64,000 nucleotides of DNA from Alistipes timonensis (GCA_023663385.1 JAMPHO010000002.1:1-64000); one strand, 5' to 3'. Positions 16,738-25,446 are shown, numbered from the stretch's first letter. The notes: generated by a model from the sequence alone, not told the origin. A program made the numbers and translations.

Positions 16738-17394
16738 TTACTTGCCTGCGGCGGCAGCTGCGGCGGCACCGCGAGCGGCGCGGGTGAGCTGAACGGCGCA
16801 AACGACTGCTTCCTTCGGAGTAACGAGTTCGAGACCATCGAAGTGGAGGTCGCCGACCTGCATGGTCTTGCCGAGGCCGAGGTTGTCAACGTTGATCACA
16901 AGACGCTCGGGGATGTCGTTGTAGAGAGCCTTAACCTTGATGCGCTTCATAGCGAGGGTGAGCTTACCACCGGCCTTCACACCTTCGGCGTGGCCTTCAA
17001 CCTTGACGGGAACCGACATAACGACGGGCTTCTTGTCGGTAACCTCCAGGAGGTCGATGTGGAGGATGGTGTCCTTCACGGGGTGGTACTGCACTTCGCG
17101 GAGCACGGCCATCTTCTTCTCGCCGTTGAGAGCGAGCTCGATAGCGAAGATGTCGGGGGTATAGATGAGCTTGCGCACAGCCTCGTTGGTAACGGTGAGG
17201 TCGGTGGTGATGATACCGCGGCCATGTTCGATTTCAACGAGCTTTTCGCCGGGCTTGAGGGCGCCGGTGAAGGGGAGGGTCACGATTTCGCCGCCGTTGA
17301 GAACCACGGGAATCTTGCCTTCTGCACGGAGGGTCTTGGCTGCCTTCTTACCGAGGTCGGTACGAGGCTCGGCAGCGAGCTGGAAAGTCTTCAT
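16738..17394 (-). CDS. rplY: 50S ribosomal protein L25 (general stress protein Ctc)
   Basis: 218 residues: the N-terminal L25 5S-rRNA-binding domain (MKTFQLAAEPRTDLGKKAAKTLRAEGKIPVVLNGG; VQYHPVKDTILHIDL) plus the C-terminal Ctc/TL5 beta domain (VPVKVEGHAEGVKAGG), followed by an Ala-rich tail (RGAAAAAAAGK). It is the long Ctc form, not the 94-residue E. coli L25. First gene of the operon with pth and hslR; promoter candidate at 17511-17481, giving a leader of about 80 nt. Confidence 0.95.
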   Translation of the reverse strand: MKTFQLAAEPRTDLGKKAAKTLRAEGKIPVVLNGGEIVTLPFTGALKPGEKLVEIEHGRGIITTDLTVTNEAVRKLIYTPDIFAIELALNGEKKMAVLREVQYHPVKDTILHIDLLEVTDKKPVVMSVPVKVEGHAEGVKAGGKLTLAMKRIKVKALYNDIPERLVINVDNLGLGKTMQVGDLHFDGLELVTPKEAVVCAVQLTRAARGAAAAAAAGK

Positions 17395-17480
17395 TTTCTG
17401 TTTGTTTTAAATGTGTTACTCAAAAATAATGTGTAATTATTTTCCCATCACACTGGGGGAACCATCATTGATTCCGGGCG

Positions 17481-17511
17481 CGAAGTTACGCGAAATTCCC
17501 GTAATCTCCAA
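17481..17511 (-). promoter_or_regulatory. promoter of rplY-pth-hslR
   Basis: On the minus strand, TTG (17511-17509), a 20-nt spacer and TAACTTCG (17488-17481), 7 of 8 to TAnnTTTG. Correctly spaced and the only such pair in the gap. Confidence 0.55.
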
Positions 17512-17552
17512 CATTTCAGCCCCCGACTTTTCCCAACCCCGCCATTTTCCGC

Positions 17553-17607
17553 AAAAATCAGGTCGGAGACCTCGCGCGGCATTAATGTCGTACGGGATCT
17601 CCGGCCT
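17553..17607 (-). terminator. terminator of the CoA-transferase gene
   Basis: Read on the minus strand, the arm at 17607-17595 pairs with 17572-17560 (about 11 pairs including one wobble, one internal mismatch), with a 22-nt loop and a following GATTTTTG run. It lies 25 nt past the stop at 17632. Confidence 0.6.
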
Positions 17608-17631
17608 TTGTATCGGGAGTCGCTATGCTGT

Positions 17632-19125
17632 TTAGGCGAACTTCGAGAAGTCGGCTTTCTGCATATCGCCGAGGTTGGAGAACGCGCGGTGGAACTCGAA
17701 CGCGGCGTCGGTAACCAGCGGGGTCTGGCCGCCGCGGCCGATTTTGAGGTAGTCGTTGAGGAGTTCGCGGTACATCGGGTGGGCGCAGTTGTCGATTATC
17801 TCGCGGGCGCGCTGCACGGGGTCCTTGCCGCGGAGATCGGCGATACCCTGGTCGGTGATGAGAATGTCGACCGAGTGCTCCGAGTGGTCGACGTGGGACG
17901 CCTGGGGCACGATGTTGCTTATCAGGCCCTCCTTGGTGATCGACGGGCAGGAGAAGATCGAAATATAGGAGTTGCGGCAGAAGTCGCCGGAACCGCCGAT
18001 GCCGTTCATCATGCGGGTGCCAAGAACGTGGGTCGAGTTGACGTTGCCGAAGATGTCGGCCTCAAGCGCAGTGTTCATGGCGATCACACCCAGACGGCGG
18101 ATTACCTCGGGGTTGTTCGATATTTCGGCCGGACGGAGGAGGATCTTGTCGTGGAAGAAGTCCAGGTCGGCGAAAAGCTGGCTCTCAACCTGGTCGGAGA
18201 AGGTCATCGAGCAGGTGGAGGCGAAGGTGCACTTGCCCAGGCGCAGCAGTTCGAGCACGGAGTCCTGCACCACCTCGGTGTACATCATGAAGTTGGGGAG
18301 CTCCTTATCCTCGCCGAGGTAGTTGAGCACGGCGTTGGCCACGTTGCCCACACCGCTCTGCAGCGGCAGGAACTCCTTGGGGATGCGACCCTTGCGGTAC
18401 TCGCTCACCAGGAAGTTGACCACGTTGGCGCCGATGCGCTTCGACACCTCGTCGGGCTGGGTGAAAGGCTTCACGCCGTCGAACGCCTTGGTGCGCACGA
18501 TACCGACGATTTTCGACGGGTCGACCTTGAGGGTCGGCACGCCTATGCGGTCGTTGGGGGCGAAGATGGGTATCTCGCGGCGGCGGGGCGGGTCGAGGGG
18601 CTTGTAGATGTCGTGCATCCCGTAGAGGCTCTTGGGGAGCTCCTCGTTAAGCTCGATGAAGATTTTCTTGGCCATCGGGGCGTAGGTGGGGATGTTGCCC
18701 ACGCCGCAGCCGAGAAGGATCTCGCCGCTGTCGGAGACGTCGGCCGCCTCGATGATGGCATAGTCGATATCGCCGTAGAACCCGTAACGCACCTCCTGGG
18801 CCATCTCCGAGAGGTGGCGGTCGAAGTAGTGCGCGTCATGGGAGTTGATGCGCTTGCGCAGGTCGGGGGTGTTCTGGTAGGGGGCGCGCATATTGATCGC
18901 GTTGTTGCGGGCCAGAATGCCGTCGACGTGGTCGTTGGTCGAGGCGCCGGTGAAGATGTTCACCTTGAACTCGCGTCCCTGCTCGTGTTCCTTGGCGGCT
19001 TTCTCAGCCACCGCTTCCAGAATGATCTTCGGGTTGCCGGGTGCGGTAAAACCGGAGAGACCGAGGGTATCGCCGTTTTTGATGTGCTCGGCGGCTTCCT
19101 GCGCCGATATGAAATTGAATGCCAT
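17632..19125 (-). CDS. acetate/succinate CoA-transferase (acetyl-CoA hydrolase/transferase family)
   Basis: 497 residues from the ATG at 19125 (MAFNFISAQEAAEHIKNGDTLGLSGF), chosen over an upstream frame because family members begin there and the promoter lies between. It moves CoA between succinyl-CoA and acetate (or propionate). The catalytic glutamate is Glu284 in YTEVVQDSV; GSGGSGDF-type glycine loops (MNGIGGSGDF) and the final SDQGIADLRG-like DQGIADLRGKDP are conserved. In Bacteroidales such enzymes belong to succinate/propionate/acetate fermentation. It has its own promoter and terminator and is divergent from miaB. Confidence 0.9.
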   Translation of the reverse strand: MAFNFISAQEAAEHIKNGDTLGLSGFTAPGNPKIILEAVAEKAAKEHEQGREFKVNIFTGASTNDHVDGILARNNAINMRAPYQNTPDLRKRINSHDAHYFDRHLSEMAQEVRYGFYGDIDYAIIEAADVSDSGEILLGCGVGNIPTYAPMAKKIFIELNEELPKSLYGMHDIYKPLDPPRRREIPIFAPNDRIGVPTLKVDPSKIVGIVRTKAFDGVKPFTQPDEVSKRIGANVVNFLVSEYRKGRIPKEFLPLQSGVGNVANAVLNYLGEDKELPNFMMYTEVVQDSVLELLRLGKCTFASTCSMTFSDQVESQLFADLDFFHDKILLRPAEISNNPEVIRRLGVIAMNTALEADIFGNVNSTHVLGTRMMNGIGGSGDFCRNSYISIFSCPSITKEGLISNIVPQASHVDHSEHSVDILITDQGIADLRGKDPVQRAREIIDNCAHPMYRELLNDYLKIGRGGQTPLVTDAAFEFHRAFSNLGDMQKADFSKFA

Positions 19126-19174
19126 AATGAAAGGGTTAATATTCTGCTCTGTCGGCCAAATTTCAGTCGGGCGA

Positions 19175-19204
19175 TTGAAATAAGGCGCATTTTTTGTAAT
19201 TTTG
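19175..19204 (+). promoter_or_regulatory. promoter of miaB
   Basis: TTG (19175-19177), a 19-nt spacer and TAATTTTG (19197-19204), followed by AAATTAG at 19209-19215. Its -7 element is the left half of an 18-bp palindrome shared with the opposite-strand promoter. Confidence 0.6.
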
Positions 19205-19206
19205 CG

Positions 19207-19238
19207 CAAAATTAGGCCATTTGCGTATCACGGGCAAA
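19207..19238 (-). promoter_or_regulatory. promoter of the CoA-transferase gene
   Basis: On the minus strand, TTTG (19238-19235), a 20-nt spacer and TAATTTTG (19214-19207), a full consensus match. The leader before ATG 19125 is about 75 nt. Confidence 0.7.
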
Positions 19239-19311
19239 TTTTTCCGTCTGTTTTATAGCACACTTTTCCGCAGCGTGCGCGGTTGGCCAGTGATAATCGG
19301 CCATTGATAAT

Positions 19312-20649
19312 ATGGAAAAAGAAAAGAAACTCTTCATAGAAACTTACGGCTGCCAGATGAACGCGGCCGACAGCGAGGTGGTGGCCTCGATCATGGAAAT
19401 GGCCGGTTACGGCGCCGCCGAAACCCCCGAGGAGGCCGACGCCGTTCTGCTCAACACCTGCTCGATCCGCGACAACGCCGAGCAGAAAATCATAAGCCGC
19501 CTGCAGTACCTCGGTTCCGTGCGCCGCAAGCGCCGCGACAACCCCTATATAATAGGCGTGATCGGGTGTATGGCCGAGCGCGCCAAGGAGGAGCTCATCG
19601 AAGGGCACGGGGTCGACCTCGTGGCGGGCCCCGACTCATACCTCGACCTCCCCAACCTCTTCGCCGCCGCCGAAAACGGCCAGAAGGCCATCAACGTGGA
19701 GCTCTCCACCACCGAGACCTACCGCGACGTGATCCCCTCGCGCATCTCCGGCAACCGCGTCAGCGGCTACATCAGCATCATGCGCGGATGTAATAACTTC
19801 TGCTCCTATTGCATCGTGCCCTACACCCGCGGTCGCGAACGCTCACGCGAGGTGCGGAGCATCCTCAACGAGCTGGCCGACCTCCGCGCCCGCGGCTTTA
19901 AGGAGGTGACCCTCCTGGGGCAGAACGTCAACTCCTACCGCTACACCGACCCCGAGGGGAACACCACCGGCTTCGCCGAGCTGCTCGCCGCCGTGGCCGA
20001 GGCCGCGCCCGATATGCGAGTGCGCTTCACCACCTCCCACCCCAAGGATATGTCGGACGAGACCATCGACGTGATCGCCCGCTACCCCAACATTTGCAGC
20101 CATGTGCACCTCCCGGTGCAGTCGGGCTCCGACAAGGTGCTCAAGGCAATGAACCGCAAATACACCCGCGAGTGGTACCTCGGGCGCGTCCGCGCCATCC
20201 GCGAGCGCATACCCGCTTGCGGACTCTCGACCGACCTATTCACCGGCTTCCACGACGAGAGCGAGGAGGATTTCCAGCAGACCCTCTCGCTTATGCGCGA
20301 GGCAGCTTTCGACTCGGCCTTTATGTTCAAGTACTCCGAGCGTCCCGGCACACTCGCCTCCCGCGAGATGCCCGACAACATCCCCGAAGAGGTGAAAATC
20401 GACCGCCTCAACCGTATGATCGCCCTTCAGAACGAGCTGTCGGCCGAATCGAACCGCCGCGACGAGGGGAAGGTGTTCGAGGTGCTCGTCGAAGGGGTGT
20501 CGAAGCGGAGCACCGACCGCTGGATCGGGCGCACCGAGCAGAACAAGACCTGTGTGTTCCCCCGCGGCGACTTCCGCGTCGGCGACCTGGTGAAGGTCCG
20601 CGTGGTCTCCAGCTCCTCGGCAACCCTCCTCTGCGAGCTGGCCGACTGA
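19312..20649 (+). CDS. miaB: tRNA-2-methylthio-N6-dimethylallyladenosine synthase MiaB
   Basis: 445 residues. Radical-SAM methylthiotransferase that adds the 2-methylthio group to i6A37 in tRNAs reading UNN codons. N-terminal UPF0004 domain with Cys14, Cys50 and Cys86 (TYGCQMN; LNTCSIR; GCMAER) for the auxiliary [4Fe-4S] cluster; radical-SAM CNNFCSYC with Cys160, 164 and 167; C-terminal TRAM domain (about 380-445, VLVEGVSKRSTDRWIGRTEQNK). Length and motif spacing are standard. Leader of about 100 nt; no co-transcribed neighbour is obvious, as a new promoter follows. Confidence 0.96.
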   Translation: MEKEKKLFIETYGCQMNAADSEVVASIMEMAGYGAAETPEEADAVLLNTCSIRDNAEQKIISRLQYLGSVRRKRRDNPYIIGVIGCMAERAKEELIEGHGVDLVAGPDSYLDLPNLFAAAENGQKAINVELSTTETYRDVIPSRISGNRVSGYISIMRGCNNFCSYCIVPYTRGRERSREVRSILNELADLRARGFKEVTLLGQNVNSYRYTDPEGNTTGFAELLAAVAEAAPDMRVRFTTSHPKDMSDETIDVIARYPNICSHVHLPVQSGSDKVLKAMNRKYTREWYLGRVRAIRERIPACGLSTDLFTGFHDESEEDFQQTLSLMREAAFDSAFMFKYSERPGTLASREMPDNIPEEVKIDRLNRMIALQNELSAESNRRDEGKVFEVLVEGVSKRSTDRWIGRTEQNKTCVFPRGDFRVGDLVKVRVVSSSSATLLCELAD

Positions 20650-20696
20650 CGCACGCCGCCTATTCGCCTAATTTATTGGTCAAAAAGGCTTATTTG

Positions 20697-20727
20697 TTGC
20701 CGATTCCGCATTTTTTGACTAACTTCG
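20697..20727 (+). promoter_or_regulatory. promoter of the 20799-23952 envelope operon
   Basis: TTG (20697-20699), a 20-nt spacer and TAACTTCG (20720-20727), 7 of 8 to consensus. The leader to ATG 20799 is about 65 nt and A-rich. Confidence 0.55.
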
Positions 20728-20798
20728 CCGACGCTGAATGGCAAACAGACAGCCAAAAACAACATAACAATAAGATAACCAATCAATTATTACCAATA

Positions 20799-22076
20799 AT
20801 GAAATTTATGAACTTTAAGAAAGCCGCCCTTATGTTCGCGGCCACTACCGTTGCGCTCGGGTTCGCCGCTTGCAGCGACGACGACGACAACAACGACGGC
20901 AACGGTTCCGACGACAACGGCACCGAAGTTGTCGATATGTGGGGCGAAGTGCTCCGCGGCGACAATATGACGCTCAAATTCTTCCCTGACCACTTCGCCT
21001 ACTACTGGGAATACACCTTCGACGCCGAGGCAAATCCCGAAACCGGCCTGGTGATCACCGGCTCGTTCCCCGACTCCCGCTTCCTGAGCTACAACGTCTA
21101 TGACGACGACGAGCAGACAAGCTACTGCGAGAACGGCTTCAGCCTGATGGATGTGGAAATCGTGCCCAACGACGGCTCCGTAAACCCCTTCCTCGGCGCG
21201 ACCGGTTCCAAGCGCGACTACACCATCTACGTTCTTCCCACCGACGCGCCCAAGAGCATCAGCGCCGGCAAGGACAACATCATCTGGTTCGACACCGATG
21301 TTAAGAAGGTGTGCACCATCCTCCGCTACTACATCCCCGAAGGTGGTATCCTCGGCGGCGTCGATATGCCCGTGATCAAGGGTCTCGACCTCGCCACCGG
21401 CAAGACCAAGGCGGCTCCCGAGCGCCAGCTCAGCGGCCTCCGCGGCGATATGAGCATCCCCGGCGGCGCCTTCGCCTCCAGCCCCAACCTCCCCTTCTTC
21501 CGCGCGCCCTTCTCCTACGCCTACCCCAACGGCCCCGCTGAATACTGCTACGCCCGCAACGTCGTAGAGAAGGAGAACGTGCTGGTGTTCAACTTCAAGG
21601 CTCCCTCTTACCCCAAGAACGCCTCAGAGTTCGGCACGACCGATATGCGCTACTGGTCGGTATGCGTGGGCAACCAGGAAACCTACACCCCGCTCGCCAT
21701 CAGCGACTACCAGACCAAAATCGACGCTGACGGCTTCGCCAACTACATTGTGGCCGACAAGAACGGCGCCAACTACGCCAAGGTCAAGAGCCTCGCCGAG
21801 GCCAACGGCTACAACGTCCTCGAATGGGACGGCGACAGCTGGGGCGACGGTGTGATGATTCTCTACCGCAACATGGTGTTCGCCGACGACTACGAGCACT
21901 CACTCCGCAAGCTCGACCCCGTGGGCCCCGGCGTGAACCCCATGGATAACCCCGCCCAATTCATCTGCGCCATGGCTCTCGGCCAGTGGGGCGCTGCCGG
22001 CAAGAAAGTATCTGTAGCCGACTACATCGCGGCCGACGGCAAGGTGAATCCCCGCCAGCCCAACGCGGCCAACTGA
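20799..22076 (+). CDS. surface lipoprotein of unknown function with Asp/Asn-rich export signal
   Basis: 425 residues from ATG 20799 (or 20808). A signal peptide (MKFMNFKKAALMFAATTVALGFAA) ends at Cys25. The next residues, SDDDDNNDGNGSDDNG, are a strong acidic lipoprotein export signal of the Bacteroidetes type, so the protein is probably surface exposed. The mature region has a motif TTDMRYWSVCVGN near residue 285 that resembles the RYWS segment of DUF1254/DUF1214-type proteins, but I cannot assign a family. NPAQFICAMALGQWG lies near the C-terminus. First gene of a three-gene operon with a PCMD lipoprotein (26 nt gap) and an outer-membrane barrel. Confidence 0.75.
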   Translation: MKFMNFKKAALMFAATTVALGFAACSDDDDNNDGNGSDDNGTEVVDMWGEVLRGDNMTLKFFPDHFAYYWEYTFDAEANPETGLVITGSFPDSRFLSYNVYDDDEQTSYCENGFSLMDVEIVPNDGSVNPFLGATGSKRDYTIYVLPTDAPKSISAGKDNIIWFDTDVKKVCTILRYYIPEGGILGGVDMPVIKGLDLATGKTKAAPERQLSGLRGDMSIPGGAFASSPNLPFFRAPFSYAYPNGPAEYCYARNVVEKENVLVFNFKAPSYPKNASEFGTTDMRYWSVCVGNQETYTPLAISDYQTKIDADGFANYIVADKNGANYAKVKSLAEANGYNVLEWDGDSWGDGVMILYRNMVFADDYEHSLRKLDPVGPGVNPMDNPAQFICAMALGQWGAAGKKVSVADYIAADGKVNPRQPNAAN

Positions 22077-22102
22077 TCTGACAACTCCATCCATCTCTCT
22101 TG

Positions 22103-23203
22103 ATGAAGAAATCATTTTTCCAACTCCTTTCGCTTCTCATCCTTGTGGGCCTCTCGGGCTGCATCAAGGATGAGAAGCCTAATATTGAGGTTGACATACT
22201 CAAAGTCAGCTCCCCGGAGGGGAACATCCTCAACGTTGTTTTCAGCAGCGACCTGATTGACATTTTCGTGACTCCGGGCACCGACCTCGCCACGCTCGAC
22301 CTCGACTTCGCGATTTCCGAAGGCGCCACCATTACCCCTAAGCCCGAGGAGGTTACCGACTACACCACCGACCGCCGGTTCACCGTGACCAGCGAGGACA
22401 GGGCGTGGTCCAAGGCTTACACCGTGAGTGTGCGCCCCGCCAACCTACCGACGCGGTTCCGCTTCGAAAGCTGGCGCCAGCCCGAACGCATGCGCTACCG
22501 CATACCGTTCGAGTCCACGACCGATGCCGAAGGAAACGAAACCACCCTCAACATATGGGCCTGCGGCAACGAGGCTTACAACTTCCTCACCGACAAGTTT
22601 GACGACTACACCGTGTTCCCCACCCAGCCTACATCCGAGGCCGCCGAGGGGAGCCTCGCCGCCAAACTCATCACGCGTCTCACCGGGCAGATCGACCGCC
22701 CGATAGCCTCCGGCAACCTTTTCATAGGCTCTTTCGACGCCTCGCTCCGCGATCCGCTGGAATCGACCCAGTTCGGCCTCCCCTTCATGCTCAAGCCCCT
22801 GCGCTTCACCGGGAAATACAAATACCGCTCCGGGGGCGCGACGCTGAAGTCCGGCAAGCCCGACTGCTGCAAGATTCAGGCGGTGCTCTACCGCACATCG
22901 CCCGGCGTGAGCCATCTCAACGGCTATTCCATCAAGAACAGCCCCAACATCGTAGCCAGGGCCGAGCTCCCCGAAACCGATGGCGACGACACCCCGGGCG
23001 ACGGTTTCGCGACATTCGACATCCCTTTCGCCTACACCGCCGCCATCGACCCCGCCGCGCTCAGCTCCGGCGGCTACAACCTGGCTGTAATCTTCTCCGC
23101 GAGCCGCAACGGCGATGTCTACGACGGCGCGCCCGAGAGCGTGCTGCTTGTCGACGACGTTGAAATCATCTGCGAACAACCCACCGACACCGACCAGTTA
23201 TGA
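22103..23203 (+). CDS. PCMD-domain lipoprotein
   Basis: 366 residues from ATG 22103. MKKSFFQLLSLLILVGLSGC gives a lipobox with Cys20, followed by IKDEKPNIEVD. Residues about 30-110 form an Ig-like domain with the phrase RFTVTSEDRAWSKAYTVSV common in Bacteroidetes N-terminal modules. Residues about 115-360 match the putative carbohydrate metabolism domain (RFRFESW; LFIGSFDA; FGLPFMLKPLRFTGKYKYRSG; VLLVDDVEI). PCMD proteins are surface lipoproteins with a jelly-roll fold, probably glycan-binding or processing. Overlaps the next gene by 4 nt (ATGA), so the two are coupled. Confidence 0.82.
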   Translation: MKKSFFQLLSLLILVGLSGCIKDEKPNIEVDILKVSSPEGNILNVVFSSDLIDIFVTPGTDLATLDLDFAISEGATITPKPEEVTDYTTDRRFTVTSEDRAWSKAYTVSVRPANLPTRFRFESWRQPERMRYRIPFESTTDAEGNETTLNIWACGNEAYNFLTDKFDDYTVFPTQPTSEAAEGSLAAKLITRLTGQIDRPIASGNLFIGSFDASLRDPLESTQFGLPFMLKPLRFTGKYKYRSGGATLKSGKPDCCKIQAVLYRTSPGVSHLNGYSIKNSPNIVARAELPETDGDDTPGDGFATFDIPFAYTAAIDPAALSSGGYNLAVIFSASRNGDVYDGAPESVLLVDDVEIICEQPTDTDQL

Positions 23204-23952
23204 GCCTTTCAACAATCAAGAAACTAAGCATCGGCGCGGCGCTCCTCGGCATTTCCGCCGCGGCTCCCGCGGCCTACGCCGGAGGGCTCGACTACACGTT
23301 TGCCGCCGGCTACAACATCGGAGGCACCACCCCCATGGGGCTCCCCGCCGAAATACGCTCGATCAACGGCTATAACCCCGGCTTCAACTTCTCCGTTGGA
23401 GCCTACGGCGCGAAAATGTTCACCGGTGCCTGGGGTCTCGGGCTCGGAGTCGCCTACGAGACCGTCGGTATGAAAACCAAGATTTCGGCCCGCAACTACC
23501 ACCTTACGATGAACATCCTCTCGGGCGAGGGTACCGGCACCCGCACCGGCTACTTCACCGGCGACATCAAGAACACCACCAAGATAGGCTACATCTCCGT
23601 GCCCGTCTACGCCGTGTTCCGCCCCTCAGCCGCCTGGGAGTTCGACGCCGGACTCTACTTCGCCGCCGCCGTCGACCGCAAGTTCACCGGCGAGGTCGCG
23701 GGGGGCAAAATCCGCGAAACCCCGCTCCACGCCGCCGTCGGCATCGACCGGGCCGAATACGACTACTCCTCCGACATCAACCGCTTCGACACAGGCGTGA
23801 TCATTGCCGCCACGCGCCGCGTTTTCCGCGGCCTGGGTGTGCGGGCCTCCCTGAAATGGGGGTTCCGCAGCGTCCTCAACGAATCGACCCGCAAAGTCGA
23901 CATGGACACCTACAACGTCTACCTCAACGTTGGCCTCACCTACACACTCTGA
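23200..23952 (+). CDS. outer-membrane beta-barrel protein (PorT/OMP_b-brl_2-like)
   Basis: 250 residues. Signal peptide (MSLSTIKKLSIGAALLGISAAAPAAYA), then about eight amphipathic strands typical of small outer-membrane barrels (GLDYTFAAGYNIGG; FNFSVGAYGAKMFTGAWGLGLGVAYE; IGYISVPVYAVFRP; final VYLNVGLTYTL ending in a hydrophobic Leu). No catalytic motif. Translationally coupled to the upstream PCMD lipoprotein, so it may anchor or partner it in the outer membrane. It is followed by a 13-bp GC-rich hairpin. Confidence 0.78.
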   Translation: MSLSTIKKLSIGAALLGISAAAPAAYAGGLDYTFAAGYNIGGTTPMGLPAEIRSINGYNPGFNFSVGAYGAKMFTGAWGLGLGVAYETVGMKTKISARNYHLTMNILSGEGTGTRTGYFTGDIKNTTKIGYISVPVYAVFRPSAAWEFDAGLYFAAAVDRKFTGEVAGGKIRETPLHAAVGIDRAEYDYSSDINRFDTGVIIAATRRVFRGLGVRASLKWGFRSVLNESTRKVDMDTYNVYLNVGLTYTL

Positions 23953-23974
23953 CCCAACGCCTAACCCCTCTTCG

Positions 23975-24008
23975 CCGGGCGCGCCACAATGTTGAGTGGC
24001 GCGCCCGG
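23975..24008 (+). terminator. hairpin ending the envelope operon
   Basis: CCGGGCGCGCCAC (23975-23987) pairs perfectly with GTGGCGCGCCCGG (23996-24008) around an 8-nt loop, 22 nt after the stop at 23952. No T-run follows. The remainder of the 293-nt gap holds the ftsX promoter. Confidence 0.6.
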
Positions 24009-24111
24009 ACCGCTACCATTCCCCCTCAGCATTCCAAATACCGATACGCTACGGCGCCCTTTTCGATCAAGGCTCCAGCTGGATTTTTAGGGAATTTTAA
24101 GATAAAAATCA

Positions 24112-24142
24112 TTGACAAGGGGGCGCTGATGTTGTAATTTTG
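24112..24142 (+). promoter_or_regulatory. promoter of the ftsX run
   Basis: TTG (24112-24114), a 20-nt spacer and TAATTTTG (24135-24142), followed by AAATTAG at 24147-24153. The leader of about 95 nt is GC-rich and contains GTGCCG-CTT-CGGCAC (about 24205-24220), a small hairpin. Confidence 0.62.
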
Positions 24143-24245
24143 CACGAAATTAGAGCGAGAACGGCCCGCGAGGCGCTCCGGCTCGGGCTCGACGGCCCGG
24201 AGGGGTGCCGCTTCGGCACGTTTCCCATATGCTCCTGATATAAAT

Positions 24246-25118
24246 ATGGAGAATCAAAACCACAACCGCTCGGCCGGAATTGGCGACCGCGTGACATCGA
24301 CTATCTCTGTGATGCTCGTTCTGTTCATTCTCGGACTCGTGGCGGCTATCAACATAACGTACAGCGGCATTGACCGCCAGGTAAAAGAGAAAATGGGTTT
24401 CACGGTTATGCTCCGCGACAGCGTCGCGCCCGGAGCGGCCGAACGGCTCCAGGCTGAATGCGCCGGAGCGCCTTACATTTCCTCGTTCAAATACCTCACC
24501 GCCGACCAGGTGATGGCCGAAGAAACCCAGGGCGAGGGTGCCGAGCTCGTGGAGCTTCTCGGCGTGAACCCCTACGCGCCGATGATCGACATCCGCGTCA
24601 CCTCGGTCTACGCCGATGTCGACAGCATCTCCCGGCTGGCAGCTTCCTGGGAGAGCAAGCCCGAAGTAGAGGAGGTGTCGGTCAACAAGGAGATGGTCGG
24701 TAACCTGGCACGCAACGCCCGAATGCTCAACACAATACTGCTCATTATCGCCGCCGCCCTGCTGCTGATTAGTTTCGTGCTGATCAACAACACCGTGAGG
24801 CTCACCGTATATTCCCGCCGCTTCCTCATACACACGATGAAGCTCGTCGGGGCCAAAGGCTCGTTTATCCGCCGTCCCTTCTTGGTTTCCAATATGTTGC
24901 AGGGGCTGATTGCCGCCGCGCTCGCTTGCGGACTGCTCGCTCTCCTCACCGGCTGGGCCAAGAGCCTCGACCCGGCTATGGACTCCCTGCTCCCGTGGGG
25001 CGCCCTCGCCATCGTGTTCGGCGCCGTCGTAATAGTGGGAGTGGCCATCTGCGCCCTCGCCGCCGTGATAGCCACCAACCGCTATCTCCGCGCCAGCTAC
25101 GACGATATGTTCAACTGA
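24246..25118 (+). CDS. ftsX: cell-division protein FtsX
   Basis: 290 residues with the FtsX layout: a cytoplasmic N-terminus, TM1 (about 17-38), a periplasmic loop of about 130 residues (GFTVMLRDSVAPGAAERL... SRLAASWESKPEVEEVSVNKEMV), then three TM helices (about 160-180, 210-235 and 255-280) with LVGAKGSFIRRPFLVSNMLQGLIAA between. FtsX with the ATPase FtsE transmits a signal that activates peptidoglycan hydrolases at the septum; ftsE is not in the window, as is usual in Bacteroidetes where it lies elsewhere. First gene of a long co-directional run with envelope genes (uppP). Confidence 0.93.
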   Translation: MENQNHNRSAGIGDRVTSTISVMLVLFILGLVAAINITYSGIDRQVKEKMGFTVMLRDSVAPGAAERLQAECAGAPYISSFKYLTADQVMAEETQGEGAELVELLGVNPYAPMIDIRVTSVYADVDSISRLAASWESKPEVEEVSVNKEMVGNLARNARMLNTILLIIAAALLLISFVLINNTVRLTVYSRRFLIHTMKLVGAKGSFIRRPFLVSNMLQGLIAAALACGLLALLTGWAKSLDPAMDSLLPWGALAIVFGAVVIVGVAICALAAVIATNRYLRASYDDMFN

Positions 25119-25164
25119 TTTCTCCATCACCGTTTCCACGGTACTATCCAACTAACGCGAAACA

Positions 25165-25446
25165 ATGTCTGCGAAAGAAAACCGCATTGAGCGCGAGAGC
25201 GCTTCGCAATTCCCCCTGGGAAAACGCAACTTCATAATGATGGGTGCCTCGGCCCTGATGATCGTGCTCGGCTTCCTGCTGATGCTCGGCGGCTCCTCCA
25301 CCGAGGCCCAGTTCAACCCCGACATATTCTCGGCAAGGCGCATCGTGGTCGGCCCGACCATCGCCTTCCTCGGCTTCATAGCCCTCGGGGTGTCTATCGT
25401 GCTCCGCCCCGGCCGCCAGGCCAAGGAGGGGGAGGAGAAGAACTGA
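25165..25446 (+). CDS. DUF3098 membrane protein
   Basis: 93 residues with two transmembrane helices (about 25-43 and 64-82) and the DUF3098 pattern FPLGKRNFIMMGASALMIVLGFLLM plus FSARRIVVGPTIAFLGF. Function unknown. The DUF3098 gene sits between ftsX and uppP in many Bacteroidetes, so a link to division or wall precursor recycling is plausible. Spacers of 46 nt (to ftsX) and 77 nt (to uppP). Confidence 0.88.
   Translation: MSAKENRIERESASQFPLGKRNFIMMGASALMIVLGFLLMLGGSSTEAQFNPDIFSARRIVVGPTIAFLGFIALGVSIVLRPGRQAKEGEEKN

Noticed and set aside
24150..24240. GC-rich ftsX leader as a structured RNA
   Set aside because: Only one short local hairpin can be drawn; the rest is low-complexity GC-rich sequence without long-range pairing.
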